DNA of 49,773 nucleotides from Porphyromonas sp. (GCF_030529325.1 NZ_JAUMXC010000013.1:1-49773); one strand, 5' to 3'; shown: positions 18,039 through 26,923, counted from the first letter of the stretch. Notes: generated from the letters alone by a model not told the origin. Made by a program: numbers and translations.

Positions 18039-18067
18039 TTGACTTGTACATTTTTTCAGTATATTCG
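18039..18067 (+). promoter_or_regulatory. Promoter of the small membrane protein (TTG-N18-TATATTCG)
   Basis: TTG at 18039-18041 and TATATTCG at 18060-18067 with an 18-nt spacer, the same arrangement as at 779-807. The ATG at 18112 is 44 nt downstream. Confidence 0.6.
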
Positions 18068-18111
18068 CAATCAAAGGACAAAGGATTATTCACTTACCTG
18101 ATCATTGTACT

Positions 18112-18291
18112 ATGAGAAAGTTTGTACCCTATATATCTTACCTCTGTGCCGTAGCGATCTTCCTTGTGGCACTGGCAGCAAGTGACGAACTCAAATCACC
18201 GGCCTACGCCATCAAGATGGGGATAGCCTTTCTCCTCTTGCTCATCTCTGTCATCATCCTCATCATGGCACGGATCGAGCGCAAAAAATAA
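18112..18291 (+). CDS. Small two-helix membrane protein
   Basis: 59 residues with two hydrophobic segments (about residues 7-22 and 34-53) and a basic C-terminus (ARIERKK), so a hairpin in the inner membrane with the C-terminus inside. The hydrophobic pattern, codon use like the neighbours and a good promoter 44 nt upstream support it as real. No family is recognised. It stands between the GH3 gene and the Crp/Fnr regulator, with 124 nt to the latter. Confidence 0.7.
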   Translation: MRKFVPYISYLCAVAIFLVALAASDELKSPAYAIKMGIAFLLLLISVIILIMARIERKK

Positions 18292-18415
18292 AGACATCAA
18301 ATCACCTGATTAACCTGAATACTACACAACCACATTACTTTACCTTATCCCGAAAGATAGTCTGCCTCTCTACCCTACATCGGCACATAGAATTGTCAAG
18401 CGGATATTTTTTACT

Positions 18416-19051
18416 ATGTTTGCCTCTATGAAGCAGTTGGAAGACATAACCGAATTTCGGAGTTCGCCAGAACTCGTCGAAAAGCTCTACACGCATGGTA
18501 TCCTCAAGGTCTACAAGGCAGGGAGCGTAATCCTCAATGAGAATGCCCACATCCGCTCGATACCTATCGTCATCAAGGGGGTCATGAAGGTGATCCGTAC
18601 CGAGGATGACGGGCGAGAGATCTTGCTCTACTACATCAAGGCAGGAGAGAGCTGTATCATGTCTTTCCTCGGGGGATTGCACAACGAAACGAGCAAGGTC
18701 AAGGTCGAGATCGAGGACGATGCCGAGATACTCTTCTTGCCTATCAACAAGGTATCCCTCTTCATGAAAGAGCATCCCGAATGGCTCAACTACATCTTCC
18801 GCTCTTATCACAAGCGTTTTGAAGAGCTCTTGGAGACCATCAATGCCATAGCGTTCAAGAAGATGGATGAGCGCCTGCTGGATCTCATCCGCAAAAAAGC
18901 CGAACTCGTCGAGGGCAATACCATACAGATCACACACGAACAACTCGCGACCGAACTCGGCACTGCCCGAGCTGTGGTATCGAGACTGCTCAAACAACTC
19001 GAAGAGTCCGGCATCGTACGCTTGGGACGCAACAAAATCACCCTTATGTGA
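18416..19051 (+). CDS. Crp/Fnr-family transcriptional regulator of the sulfur locus
   Basis: 211 residues. Residues 15-120 are a cyclic-nucleotide-binding-like jelly roll (IPIVIKGVMKVIRTEDDGRE) and residues 150-210 a winged helix-turn-helix (ITHEQLATELGTARAVVSRL). There is no Fnr-type N-terminal cysteine cluster; the cysteine in ESCIMSF could be a redox or persulfide sensor, which is inference. It lies just upstream of genes for sulfite export and persulfide oxidation, and a 25-bp repeat overlapping its stop codon recurs before the second of these, so it is the prime candidate for their activator. The close fit to Crp/Fnr is certain, the signal sensed is not. Confidence 0.9.
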   Translation: MFASMKQLEDITEFRSSPELVEKLYTHGILKVYKAGSVILNENAHIRSIPIVIKGVMKVIRTEDDGREILLYYIKAGESCIMSFLGGLHNETSKVKVEIEDDAEILFLPINKVSLFMKEHPEWLNYIFRSYHKRFEELLETINAIAFKKMDERLLDLIRKKAELVEGNTIQITHEQLATELGTARAVVSRLLKQLEESGIVRLGRNKITLM

Positions 19052-19091
19052 CTAAAGTAGCTGTACAGGGTTTCGGATATGGCGACCTTTG
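19042..19091 (+). promoter_or_regulatory. 25-bp operator and promoter, copy 1 (before tauE)
   Basis: Bases 19042-19066 contain GTGACTAAAGTAGCTGTAC and are identical to 19951-19975. The first part overlaps the end of the Crp/Fnr gene. A -7-like box ending TTTG (19088-19091) begins 22 nt after the repeat, placing the repeat centre near -41, the class II activator position. The tauE start is at 19116. Confidence 0.75.
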
Positions 19092-19115
19092 TGTCGTCAT
19101 CCAACTGAAACCATT

Positions 19116-19922
19116 ATGTACATCGTAGGCTATTTGGCATCCATCTTAATAGGTCTGTCACTCGGACTCATAGGAGGCGGAGGGAGCATCCTCACCGTCC
19201 CTGTACTCGTGTACCTCTTCGGCATAGATCCGGTATTGGGCACGGCTTATTCGCTCTTCATTGTAGGCATTACGAGTGTCATCGGGAGTGTCTCTTACTT
19301 CCGCCGTTCCCTTGTAGACATACGTACGGCTGTGATATTCGGCCTGCCATCGATCGTGGCCGTCTATCTGACCCGTGCCTATCTCGTGCCTGCGATTCCG
19401 CAGGAAGTATTCAGCGTAGGCGGATTTATCGTCGACCGCAGTATGTTGCTGATGCTCATATTCGCTATCCTCATGCTTGTGGCCTCCGTCAGCATGATAA
19501 AGCCAACCAATAAACAACAGAAGGCTCCACAAAAAAGCGAAAAACGCCACTCCTACCCCTATGCCTTGATCCTACTTGAGGGCACTGTGGTAGGCGCACT
19601 CACAGGCCTTGTCGGAGCAGGAGGAGGATTCCTGATCATCCCTGCCTTGGTCATCCTCGGAGGCTTGCCCATGAAGCAAGCCATCGGGACGTCCCTCGTC
19701 ATCATCTCGGCAAAGTCCCTATTGGGCTTCTTGGGAGAGAGTGGTCTCGCAAGTCTTGACTGGGGGCTGTTGTTTTCTGTGACGGCATTCGCCATCTTCG
19801 GTATATTTTTGGGGATGAAGCTCTCCGAGCGCATTGATGGGGCTAAACTCAAGCCTGCTTTTGGGTGGTTTGTCTTTGTCATGGGACTGTATATCATACT
19901 GAAAGAAACAGTATTAGCATAA
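19116..19922 (+). CDS. TauE/SafE-family sulfite exporter or sulfonate/sulfur anion permease
   Basis: 268 residues with about eight hydrophobic segments arranged as two related halves, each with the glycine-rich signature of the family (GLSLGLIGGGGSILTVPVL at 13-31 and GLVGAGGGFLIIPALVI in the second half). TauE/SafE proteins move sulfite, sulfoacetate or related anions across the inner membrane, most often outward. The location between a Crp/Fnr regulator and a persulfide dioxygenase supports removal of sulfite produced by that enzyme. Start ATG 19116 was chosen because earlier codons fall inside the promoter. Confidence 0.9.
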   Translation: MYIVGYLASILIGLSLGLIGGGGSILTVPVLVYLFGIDPVLGTAYSLFIVGITSVIGSVSYFRRSLVDIRTAVIFGLPSIVAVYLTRAYLVPAIPQEVFSVGGFIVDRSMLLMLIFAILMLVASVSMIKPTNKQQKAPQKSEKRHSYPYALILLEGTVVGALTGLVGAGGGFLIIPALVILGGLPMKQAIGTSLVIISAKSLLGFLGESGLASLDWGLLFSVTAFAIFGIFLGMKLSERIDGAKLKPAFGWFVFVMGLYIILKETVLA

Positions 19923-19950
19923 AAAAGAGTCTTGCCGGTCTTCAAAATAG

Positions 19951-20000
19951 CCTTATGTGACTAAAGTAGCTGTACGGGCAGAAAAATTGGTTCATCTTTG
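19951..20000 (+). promoter_or_regulatory. 25-bp operator and promoter, copy 2 (before the cstB-like gene)
   Basis: Bases 19951-19975 are identical to 19042-19066. Again a -7-like box ending TTTG (19997-20000) starts exactly 22 nt after the repeat. The next start codon is at 20036. The flanking sequences differ between the two copies, so only the 25 bp and the spacing are conserved, which is what one expects of a binding site for a shared activator. Confidence 0.8.
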
Positions 20001-20035
20001 CAATATCAAGCCAACACATAAAACTTCTCACACTT

Positions 20036-21451
20036 ATGAAAATAGAACAAGTTTATACGGGCTGTCTCGCCCAAGGCGCATACTACATCACCTCAATGGG
20101 TGAAGCAGCTATCATCGATCCACTTCGTGAGATCTCACCATATGTCGAACGCCTCAAGCGCGATGGCGTACAACTCAAATATATATTGGAAACCCACTTC
20201 CACGCTGACTTCGTAAGCGGTCACCTTGACCTGAGCCGTGCCACAGGTGCACCTATCGTGTACGGGCCGACAGCGAAGCCGGGATTTGATGCCATAGTGG
20301 CTGAAGATGGTCAGATATTCGAGCTTGGCAAAGCCAAAATCAAAGTCATCCACACTCCCGGACACACCATGGAGAGCTCTTGCTTCCTCCTCATCGACGA
20401 AGAGGGGCGTGAGACTGCACTCTTCAGCGGAGACACCCTCTTCTTGGGAGATGTGGGTCGTCCCGACCTGGCTCAAAAGGCTGCCAACCTGACTCAGGAA
20501 GAATTGGCCGGACTCCTCTACGACAGTCTGTACAACAAGATACTCCCTCTCTCCGATGATATTACTGTATATCCGGGACATGGTGCGGGATCTGCTTGCG
20601 GAAAGAACATGATGCAGGAGACTGTCGACAGCCTCGGCAACCAAAAGCGTGTCAACTACGCCCTCAAGCAACCGAGCAAGGATGCTTTCATCGCCTCTGT
20701 GATAGAGGGTCTGCTCCCTCCTCCGGCTTATTTCGGTGGCAATGTCGCGATGAATAAGCTGGGCTACGACAACTTCGAACAGGTATTGGAGCGCGGACAG
20801 TCTGCTCTCTCTGCGACCGACTTCGAGGCATTGGCAGAGCAGTCCGAAGCCTTGGTACTCGACACAAGAGCACCCCAGGTCTTTGCTCAGGGCTTCATCC
20901 CTCGTTCGATCAATATCGGTATAGATGGCGACTTCGCTCCATGGGCAGGTGCCATGATCGTGGATGTCAAGCAACCCTTACTCCTCGTGACCGAACCGGG
21001 ACGTGAGGAGGAAGTGATCACAAGGCTGAGCCGTGTGGGATTTGACAACGTATTGGGCTATCTCGATGGTGGCTTCGACACGTGGAAGGCTGCCGGCAAA
21101 GAGGTAGACCATGTCGAGCGTATCTCTGCCGAAGATCTTGCCCAACGCTTCCCTCTCTCCGACAGCATCGTGATCGATGTGCGCAAGGAGAGTGAGTATG
21201 CAGCCGAGCATGTCGAAGATGCATACAGCCGTCCGCTTGCTTACATCAACGACTGGATACAGGATCTCCCTCGTGATCGTCACTTCTACCTCCACTGTGC
21301 AGGTGGTTACCGCAGCATGATCGCATCGAGCATCCTACTTGCGAGAGGATACCGCAACTTCACAGACATTGCAGGAGGTTTTGGTGCAATAGCTCAGACA
21401 AGTATCCCCAAGACAGACTTTGTCTGCCAAAGCAAGATTTCGAAGCAATAA
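20036..21451 (+). CDS. CstB-like persulfide dioxygenase-rhodanese fusion
   Basis: 471 residues in three parts. Residues 1-240 are an ETHE1-type metallo-beta-lactamase fold; His54 (HFHAD), His110 (TPGHT) and Asp133 (SGDT) fit the single non-haem iron site of persulfide dioxygenases. Residues 265-355 are a rhodanese-like domain without the catalytic cysteine (the loop reads VTEPGREEE). Residues 365-460 are an intact rhodanese with Cys421 in HCAGGYRS. This is the domain order of CstB, which oxidises persulfides to sulfite and makes thiosulfate. It is cytoplasmic. It has its own copy of the 25-bp operator and is followed 38 nt later by a single rhodanese. Confidence 0.93.
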   Translation: MKIEQVYTGCLAQGAYYITSMGEAAIIDPLREISPYVERLKRDGVQLKYILETHFHADFVSGHLDLSRATGAPIVYGPTAKPGFDAIVAEDGQIFELGKAKIKVIHTPGHTMESSCFLLIDEEGRETALFSGDTLFLGDVGRPDLAQKAANLTQEELAGLLYDSLYNKILPLSDDITVYPGHGAGSACGKNMMQETVDSLGNQKRVNYALKQPSKDAFIASVIEGLLPPPAYFGGNVAMNKLGYDNFEQVLERGQSALSATDFEALAEQSEALVLDTRAPQVFAQGFIPRSINIGIDGDFAPWAGAMIVDVKQPLLLVTEPGREEEVITRLSRVGFDNVLGYLDGGFDTWKAAGKEVDHVERISAEDLAQRFPLSDSIVIDVRKESEYAAEHVEDAYSRPLAYINDWIQDLPRDRHFYLHCAGGYRSMIASSILLARGYRNFTDIAGGFGAIAQTSIPKTDFVCQSKISKQ

Positions 21452-21489
21452 CACACTTTTGTCTCATCTATAAAACATCATAAATTATT

Positions 21490-21804
21490 ATGTTCAACCT
21501 ACTCAAAAACCTATTTTCCCGTCCCGATGATCAGACCCTCATCGAAGCCATCCAAGATGGCGCATTTTTGGTCGATGTCCGCAGTGCCGGCGAGTTTGCT
21601 TCCGGCAGTGTACCGGGAGCTATCAATATCCCTGTGGATCAGATCGAAGCACGTATCAATAAGTTTAAGGATAAAAAGAGCATCATCGTCTTTTGTCTCA
21701 GTGGAGGCAGGAGTTCTCAGGCTCAAACCATCCTCCAACGCAACGGCTTCACCAACGTCCTCAATGGTGGGACTTGGAAACACGTAGCATCGCTCAAGAA
21801 GTAA
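21490..21804 (+). CDS. Single-domain rhodanese (sulfurtransferase)
   Basis: 104 residues covering one rhodanese domain, with active-site Cys69 in FCLSGGRSS and the early motif FLVDVRSAGEF. It moves a sulfane sulfur as a cysteine persulfide, probably passing sulfur to or from the preceding dioxygenase or accepting it from thiosulfate. No signal peptide is obvious (the start MFNLLKNLFS is short), so it is assumed cytoplasmic. It lies 38 nt downstream of the cstB-like gene and ends before a strong terminator, so it closes the operon. Confidence 0.92.
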   Translation: MFNLLKNLFSRPDDQTLIEAIQDGAFLVDVRSAGEFASGSVPGAINIPVDQIEARINKFKDKKSIIVFCLSGGRSSQAQTILQRNGFTNVLNGGTWKHVASLKK

Positions 21805-21836
21805 TAAAACTAACAAGCAACCATCTGATTTACCCC

Positions 21837-21874
21837 AAGACCGTCATCGGAGAAACGTCTCCGGTGGCGGTCTT
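21837..21874 (+). terminator. Terminator of the sulfur operon
   Basis: AAGACCGTCATCGGAGA (21837-21853) and TCTCCGGTGGCGGTCTT (21858-21874) pair over about 17 bp with G-U pairs and a tetraloop AACG. The T-run is short (the right arm ends CTTTAC). It follows the rhodanese stop by 33 nt. Confidence 0.7.
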
Positions 21875-21962
21875 TACATGAAGGAACACATGAGATAAGC
21901 CCGATGCCAAGGGCAAAGGGGCATTATGGGTATGTTGTCCTTTTTTTGTACCTTTACAAAAG

Positions 21963-22146
21963 CATCGGTTCGGCGATACAAATGTCTCCCGCCGACTAAG
22001 AGGGAACCAGGTGAGAATCCCGGACAGGCCCGCTACTGTAAGTCCTATACAACGTCTCAGAGACAGAGAAAGAGGATGCCACTGCACGACAAACCAATGT
22101 GTGGGAAGGCTTCTGAGACGGGGACAAGTCAGGATACCTGCCGATG
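21963..22146 (+). promoter_or_regulatory. Cobalamin riboswitch
   Basis: Closing stem CATCGG (21963-21968) with CCGATG (22141-22146). Inside are the conserved cobalamin-aptamer blocks: GGGAACCAGGTGAGAATCCC (near 22002), GCCCGCTACTGTAA (near 22030) and the B12 box AGTCAGGATACCTGCC (about 22127-22142). The aptamer binds adenosyl- or methylcobalamin and shuts off the downstream B12 uptake genes. About 160 nt remain to the first start codon at 22308, room for the expression platform, whose structure I did not resolve. Confidence 0.95.
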
Positions 22147-22307
22147 TGTGGTGTTTTTAGAGCTTTCGAGGAATAAGAGCTTTGAACTATTGGCGGACAA
22201 GCATGAGGCCGCAGGACTTCGCTTAATTTCCAAGGAGCTATTTGTGTGAATTTGAGAGGATGATACGTTGTGTGTCTCCTCCATGAACAAATAGTCTTTT
22301 TTTGTAT

Positions 22308-24416
22308 ATGAGCCTCGGCAGAGACTCTGTCAACCGGATAGCTTGGGGGTTGCTATTGACAGTTCTCTTCGCGATACTTTCTCCCACAACCTTAGCCCAA
22401 GGAGTAGCAACGAGCACAGCCTTGGAGCAGCCCTCAGACTCTCTCAAGATCTATCTCCTCAAGGGTATCGTCACCTATGGACAAAAGCCGGAAGTAGTAC
22501 CGGCACAGACCTTATCAGGCAAAGAGATAGAACGACTCAATGTCGTCTCTGTCGCAGACGCGTTACGCTACTTCTCAGGGGTACAGATCAAGGACTACGG
22601 AGGGATAGGAGGACTCAAGACCATCAACGTACGTAGTATGGGAAGTCAGCATGTCGGAGTGTTTTTCGATGGCATACAGATTACCAACGCTCAAAACGGC
22701 ACCGTGGACTTGGGAAAATTTTCACTCGACAACATGGAAGCCATCTCCCTATATAACGGGCAACGGAGCGACCTATTCCAGTCGGCCAAAGATTATGCTT
22801 CTGCGAGTGCGGTGTATATGGTGACTCGCAAGCCTGTATTTAAGCGTTGGCAGAAAGACAACTACACGTTCAAAGCAAAAACCGGATCTTTCAACCTTGT
22901 CAACGCTTCGATGCTATGGGAACGACGATTGTCAGACAAGATCAGTCTGTCTGCCAACACGGAGTTTATGTACACTTCGGGGCGATACAAGTTCAGATAC
23001 CAAAAGTTTGAGGGATATGACACCACAGAGATAAGGCGCAATGGCGATGTCACAGCACTGAGAGCCGAAGCAGCTCTCTTTGGCAAACTGAATGGCGGGG
23101 AATGGATGACAAAAGCCTACTTCTACGGCTCGGAGAGGGGTTATCCCGGAGCCGCAGTGAAAAAAGACTATGAAATATCCTTGCTCAACGAGGATCGTCA
23201 GACGGATCGTAACTTCTTCGTACAATCACTCTTCCGCAAAAGTGTCTCATCTCTATACAGCGTAAAAGTACAGGCTAAATATGCCAACGACTATATGAAC
23301 TATCGGATGCCTCCGAAGAGTACTCTGCAACCGATGGACAATCACTACTACCAGCAAGAAGCCTATCTGTCGATCGCCAATCTCTTCAGCATCGCTCCGT
23401 GGTGGAGTACCAACGTTGCTTGTGACCTCCAATACAACCATCTCGATGCGAATGGTACGGAAGTCTTCAATGCCAACTTTGTCCGTCCCCGCAGATTCTC
23501 CATCCTCAGTGCAGTAGCGACATCAATAAGGTGGAAAGGTGCTCACATACAAGGGAGTCTCCTTCATACGTTTGTCAAGGACAAAAGTGCCCTCGGAAGA
23601 CCTGTAGCTGCGGACAAGAGCATACTGTCTCCGACCTTGATAGCTTCATTCCGGCCGCTTCAGGGCACAGATCTTGACTTGAGAGCTTTCTACAAAAAGA
23701 TATTCAGGATGCCGACATTCAACGACCTTTACTACGTACAGATCGGCAACCGGCTCCTCCGCCCGGAGTACGCGACACAGTACAATATAGGGTTGACCTA
23801 CAAGTGGAATGCGACTACAACAAGTTGGTTCAGGTCAATAGGCGTCAGCGCAGATGCCTACTACAACGAAGTGACGGACAAAATCATAGCCACCCCCACA
23901 TCCAACCAACTTGTATGGACGATGCTCAATCTCGACTATGTGGAGATCAAGGGGCTTGACCTCGGGATCACACCTACGCTGAGACTGGGAAAAGTCTCCC
24001 TCAACTCTCGTCTGAACTATACCTACCAGATAGCCCAAGACAAGACCCCTGAAAAGGATTACGGAGGAGGTGATGATTCAGACCACACCGAGAACTTCTT
24101 CGGTCACCAAATTCCATATGTACCAATACACAGTGGCTCCCTTGTCATGGGAGCTTCATATGGGCCGTGGGATTTCAACTACAGTTTTATCTATACCGGT
24201 GAGCGTCATATGCTCGGAGGCAATATCCCCGAAAACTATATCCAACCGTGGTATACCAGCGATATGTCTGTGACAAGGGCTTTTGAGCTCGGCAGATTAC
24301 GCTTCAAACTCGCTGCGGAAATAAATAACATATTCAACCAACAGTACGAAGTGGTCAAGTGGTATCCAATGCCGGGGACCAACTTCAAAATCAACTTAAC
24401 AATATCGACAGTATGA
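22308..24416 (+). CDS. btuB: TonB-dependent cobalamin receptor (BtuB-like)
   Basis: 702 residues. The signal peptide ends at LAQ (about residue 31). The plug follows (LSGKEIERLNVVSVADALRYFSGVQIKDYGG, here split: LSGKEIERLN and VSVADALRYFSGV), with VNVRSMGSQ-like and FFDGIQI segments; then a 22-strand type barrel ends in an aromatic-rich tail. The barrel opens with repeated motifs such as RSDLFQSAKDYASASAV. It imports corrinoids through the outer membrane using TonB-ExbBD. Riboswitch control and coupling to BtuG-like lipoproteins support the substrate. The start at ATG 22308 (MSLGRDSVNR) was preferred to the preceding TTG. The stop overlaps the next start by 4 nt. Confidence 0.9.
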   Translation: MSLGRDSVNRIAWGLLLTVLFAILSPTTLAQGVATSTALEQPSDSLKIYLLKGIVTYGQKPEVVPAQTLSGKEIERLNVVSVADALRYFSGVQIKDYGGIGGLKTINVRSMGSQHVGVFFDGIQITNAQNGTVDLGKFSLDNMEAISLYNGQRSDLFQSAKDYASASAVYMVTRKPVFKRWQKDNYTFKAKTGSFNLVNASMLWERRLSDKISLSANTEFMYTSGRYKFRYQKFEGYDTTEIRRNGDVTALRAEAALFGKLNGGEWMTKAYFYGSERGYPGAAVKKDYEISLLNEDRQTDRNFFVQSLFRKSVSSLYSVKVQAKYANDYMNYRMPPKSTLQPMDNHYYQQEAYLSIANLFSIAPWWSTNVACDLQYNHLDANGTEVFNANFVRPRRFSILSAVATSIRWKGAHIQGSLLHTFVKDKSALGRPVAADKSILSPTLIASFRPLQGTDLDLRAFYKKIFRMPTFNDLYYVQIGNRLLRPEYATQYNIGLTYKWNATTTSWFRSIGVSADAYYNEVTDKIIATPTSNQLVWTMLNLDYVEIKGLDLGITPTLRLGKVSLNSRLNYTYQIAQDKTPEKDYGGGDDSDHTENFFGHQIPYVPIHSGSLVMGASYGPWDFNYSFIYTGERHMLGGNIPENYIQPWYTSDMSVTRAFELGRLRFKLAAEINNIFNQQYEVVKWYPMPGTNFKINLTISTV

Positions 24417-25582
24417 AAAAGACTTTGAAATCAACACTTCTTGCGATCTTGACGCTCAGTTTTGTGCTGATAACCTCATGTCGCAGCGATGATCCTGTCG
24501 TACCATCAAAGCCCATTGTCATAAATCCTGACGAAAAACCTACAGAGGACATCCAAGGCTTCTTCTTGCTCAACGAAGGGAATATGGGTAGCAACAAAGC
24601 GTCACTTGACTTCTATGACTATACGACAGGGATATATCACCGAAATATATTCGGAGAGCGCAACCCCGGAGAGATCAAAGACCTCGGAGATGTAGGTAAT
24701 GACATACAGATCTACGGAAACAAGCTGTACGCCGTCATCAATGTCTCCAACTATCTTGAGGTAATGGACGTGGCAACAGTCAAACACATCACGAAGATAG
24801 CCATCCCCAACTGTAGATATGTCACCTTCAAGGACGACTATGCTTATGTGAGCTCTTATGCCGGACCCGTGAAGATCGATCCCAATGCACGCATAGGCTA
24901 TGTGGCAAAGGTAGATACTGCAACCCTGCAAGTCGTGGCAGAATGTACGGTAGGATACCAGCCGGAGGAGATGGTCATCTTTGACAATAAGCTTTATGTT
25001 GCCAACTCGGGAGGATACCGCGCACCCAACTATGATCGTACCGTATCGGTGATAGATCTCAACACGTTTACGGAAATAAAGAAAATCGACGTGGGGATCA
25101 ACCTTCATCGTATGGAGATCGACAGATATGGCTACATCTATGTATCTTCCCGTGGGGACTACTACAACACACCTTCCAAGACTTATGTCATAAACACAAA
25201 GACGGAGGAGGTCAAGGAGATACCCAACCTACCCAATAGCAACATGACACGAGTCGGAGACGACCTGTATATATACAGCACAGAGTTCAACTACAACACC
25301 AAAGAGTGGACTGTGTCATACGCCATCGTGGATACTCCCACCCAAAAGATCAAAAGCCGAAACTTCATCAAAGACGGCACAGACAAGAAGATAAAGACTC
25401 CCTATGGCATTGCTGTACATCCAAGCACCGGCGATATCTTCATCACCGATGCAAAGGACTATGTCTCTCCGGGAGTACTCTACTGCTTCAATAAATCGGG
25501 CATCAAAAAGTGGTCGGTAACAACCGGAGACATCCCTGCACACATGGTATTTACGAGGAAAAAATTAAAAACTAAAAACTAA
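24413..25582 (+). CDS. btuG: BtuG-like beta-propeller lipoprotein (B12 capture)
   Basis: 389 residues from ATG 24413, overlapping the stop of the receptor gene by 4 nt (ATGA). The lipobox is ITSC with Cys23, followed by RSDD, an acidic stretch consistent with export to the cell surface. The mature part starts GFFLLNEGNMGSNKASLDFY and holds repeated YVxx(V/I)D-type blades (for example KLYVANSGG, YGYIYVSSRGD), that is a YncE/DUF5074-type seven-bladed propeller. In Bacteroides such BtuG proteins bind cobalamin on the cell surface with extreme affinity and sit on BtuB. The role here rests on homology and the riboswitch. Confidence 0.88.
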   Translation: MKKTLKSTLLAILTLSFVLITSCRSDDPVVPSKPIVINPDEKPTEDIQGFFLLNEGNMGSNKASLDFYDYTTGIYHRNIFGERNPGEIKDLGDVGNDIQIYGNKLYAVINVSNYLEVMDVATVKHITKIAIPNCRYVTFKDDYAYVSSYAGPVKIDPNARIGYVAKVDTATLQVVAECTVGYQPEEMVIFDNKLYVANSGGYRAPNYDRTVSVIDLNTFTEIKKIDVGINLHRMEIDRYGYIYVSSRGDYYNTPSKTYVINTKTEEVKEIPNLPNSNMTRVGDDLYIYSTEFNYNTKEWTVSYAIVDTPTQKIKSRNFIKDGTDKKIKTPYGIAVHPSTGDIFITDAKDYVSPGVLYCFNKSGIKKWSVTTGDIPAHMVFTRKKLKTKN

Positions 25583-25589
25583 GCACGTC

Positions 25590-26879
25590 ATGAAAAAGAA
25601 CTTATCTATATTTTCAATCATCCTGAGTTGCCTGCTCTTTGCAGGACTCATGACTTCGTGTGATAACGACAACCCCTACCAGCTCAAGAAAGATGACATC
25701 AAAATAGAAGTACCGGACGGAGGATTTGTCATTCAGGTAGATCAACTTCTGAAGATCAAAGTATCCGGTATATCGGACGAAGGTCTCGCCTACGAATGGT
25801 TTATAGATGGAGAATCAATCTCTCGGACGAAAGATCTCGAACATTTCTTTGAATCTGCCGGAGAATACAAATTGACACTCAAGGTGACTCAAGGGAAGAA
25901 GATTTTTGAGTATCCCATCACTGTCAAAGTTATCATAGGAGGAGTTTCCCCTACTCCCAAACCAGAAGCGACAGCCTACATCACAAAGGTACTTGACTAT
26001 ATGCCCGGCGTAGGACAGTTTGTCAACAAACTACCCAAATATGATCCGGGAGACACCCAAGAAAAAATGAATGAAAAAGTACTCGCATCTATCGGCAACA
26101 ACGCCCGGGGGCTGATTACTCTTGGAGGGTTTGGAGGTTATGTCGTTGTCGGCTTTGACCACACCATCCAAAATATCGAAGGCAAGAGGGACTTCCGTGT
26201 CCTCGGCAATGCTTTCTATGCAACCGGCAATCCCGATCCCGATGCTCCCGAGGGGGGCAGTTGCGAACCGGGAGTCATCATGGTGGCTTACGATGTCAAC
26301 AAAAATGGACTTCCCGATGACAACGAATGGTACGAGATCGAAGGTAGTGCGCACGCTGACGTGACCAAGGAGCCTTGGTATGAAAAAGCCAAAAAGGCAG
26401 GAAACAACGTCCATCTCTACCGCGACTGTGAGATCACGTACCACAAACCGAAACAAGAGCCGGAAACAAGCGAAGAAAAGGAGAAGTATGTGCGTTGGGA
26501 AGACAACAAAGGCAACTCCGGATTCAAAGTCAAGAATCCATACCACAATCAGCCCTACTTTCCTCTTTGGGTCAAAGGCGACAAGCTCGTGCTCAAAGGG
26601 ACATGTCTTCCACAAAATGGGATCAACGAATCAGAGGGATCTACGCCTTACTTTGTTCTGTATAAGTTCCGCTACGGTTATGCAGATAATGAGCTCAATA
26701 CAAAAGACGACTCTGCTATCGACATAAGCTGGGCAGTCAACGAAAGAGGGCAAAAGGTCCACCTTCCCGGAGTAGACTTCATCAAGGTCTATACGGGAGT
26801 CAATCAAGAAAACGGATGGCTCGGCGAATGCTCTACCGAAATCATGGGCATTGAAGACCTCCATATCCTTGGCAAATAA
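25590..26879 (+). CDS. PKD-domain surface lipoprotein of the B12 operon
   Basis: 429 residues. Lipobox MTSC (Cys24) followed by DNDN. Residues 35-120 are a PKD-like beta-sandwich (YEWFIDGESI, GEYKLTLKVTQGKK). Residues 130-429 form a second domain with aromatic and acidic motifs (GGFGGYVVVGFDHTI, VAYDVNKNGLPDDNEWYEIEGS, IDISWAVNERG and HLPGVDFIKVYTGVNQ). Proteins of this kind occur in Bacteroidota B12 loci and may match the accessory surface binder BtuH, but I cannot confirm that by eye. It lies 7 nt behind the BtuG-like gene, co-transcribed, and a second propeller lipoprotein follows. Confidence 0.78.
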   Translation: MKKNLSIFSIILSCLLFAGLMTSCDNDNPYQLKKDDIKIEVPDGGFVIQVDQLLKIKVSGISDEGLAYEWFIDGESISRTKDLEHFFESAGEYKLTLKVTQGKKIFEYPITVKVIIGGVSPTPKPEATAYITKVLDYMPGVGQFVNKLPKYDPGDTQEKMNEKVLASIGNNARGLITLGGFGGYVVVGFDHTIQNIEGKRDFRVLGNAFYATGNPDPDAPEGGSCEPGVIMVAYDVNKNGLPDDNEWYEIEGSAHADVTKEPWYEKAKKAGNNVHLYRDCEITYHKPKQEPETSEEKEKYVRWEDNKGNSGFKVKNPYHNQPYFPLWVKGDKLVLKGTCLPQNGINESEGSTPYFVLYKFRYGYADNELNTKDDSAIDISWAVNERGQKVHLPGVDFIKVYTGVNQENGWLGECSTEIMGIEDLHILGK

Positions 26880-26923
26880 ATAATTGCAGTTAAACAAGTT
26901 TCACTAACTAATTGAACACAACA

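Noticed and set aside
18335..18997. Long minus-strand frame over the Crp/Fnr gene
   Set aside because: It is antisense to a clear Crp/Fnr protein and its reading has no recognisable features.
19042..19066. The 25-bp repeat as a short mobile element or duplication scar
   Set aside because: It is exactly conserved with constant distance to promoter boxes and differing flanks, which fits an operator better than a scar.
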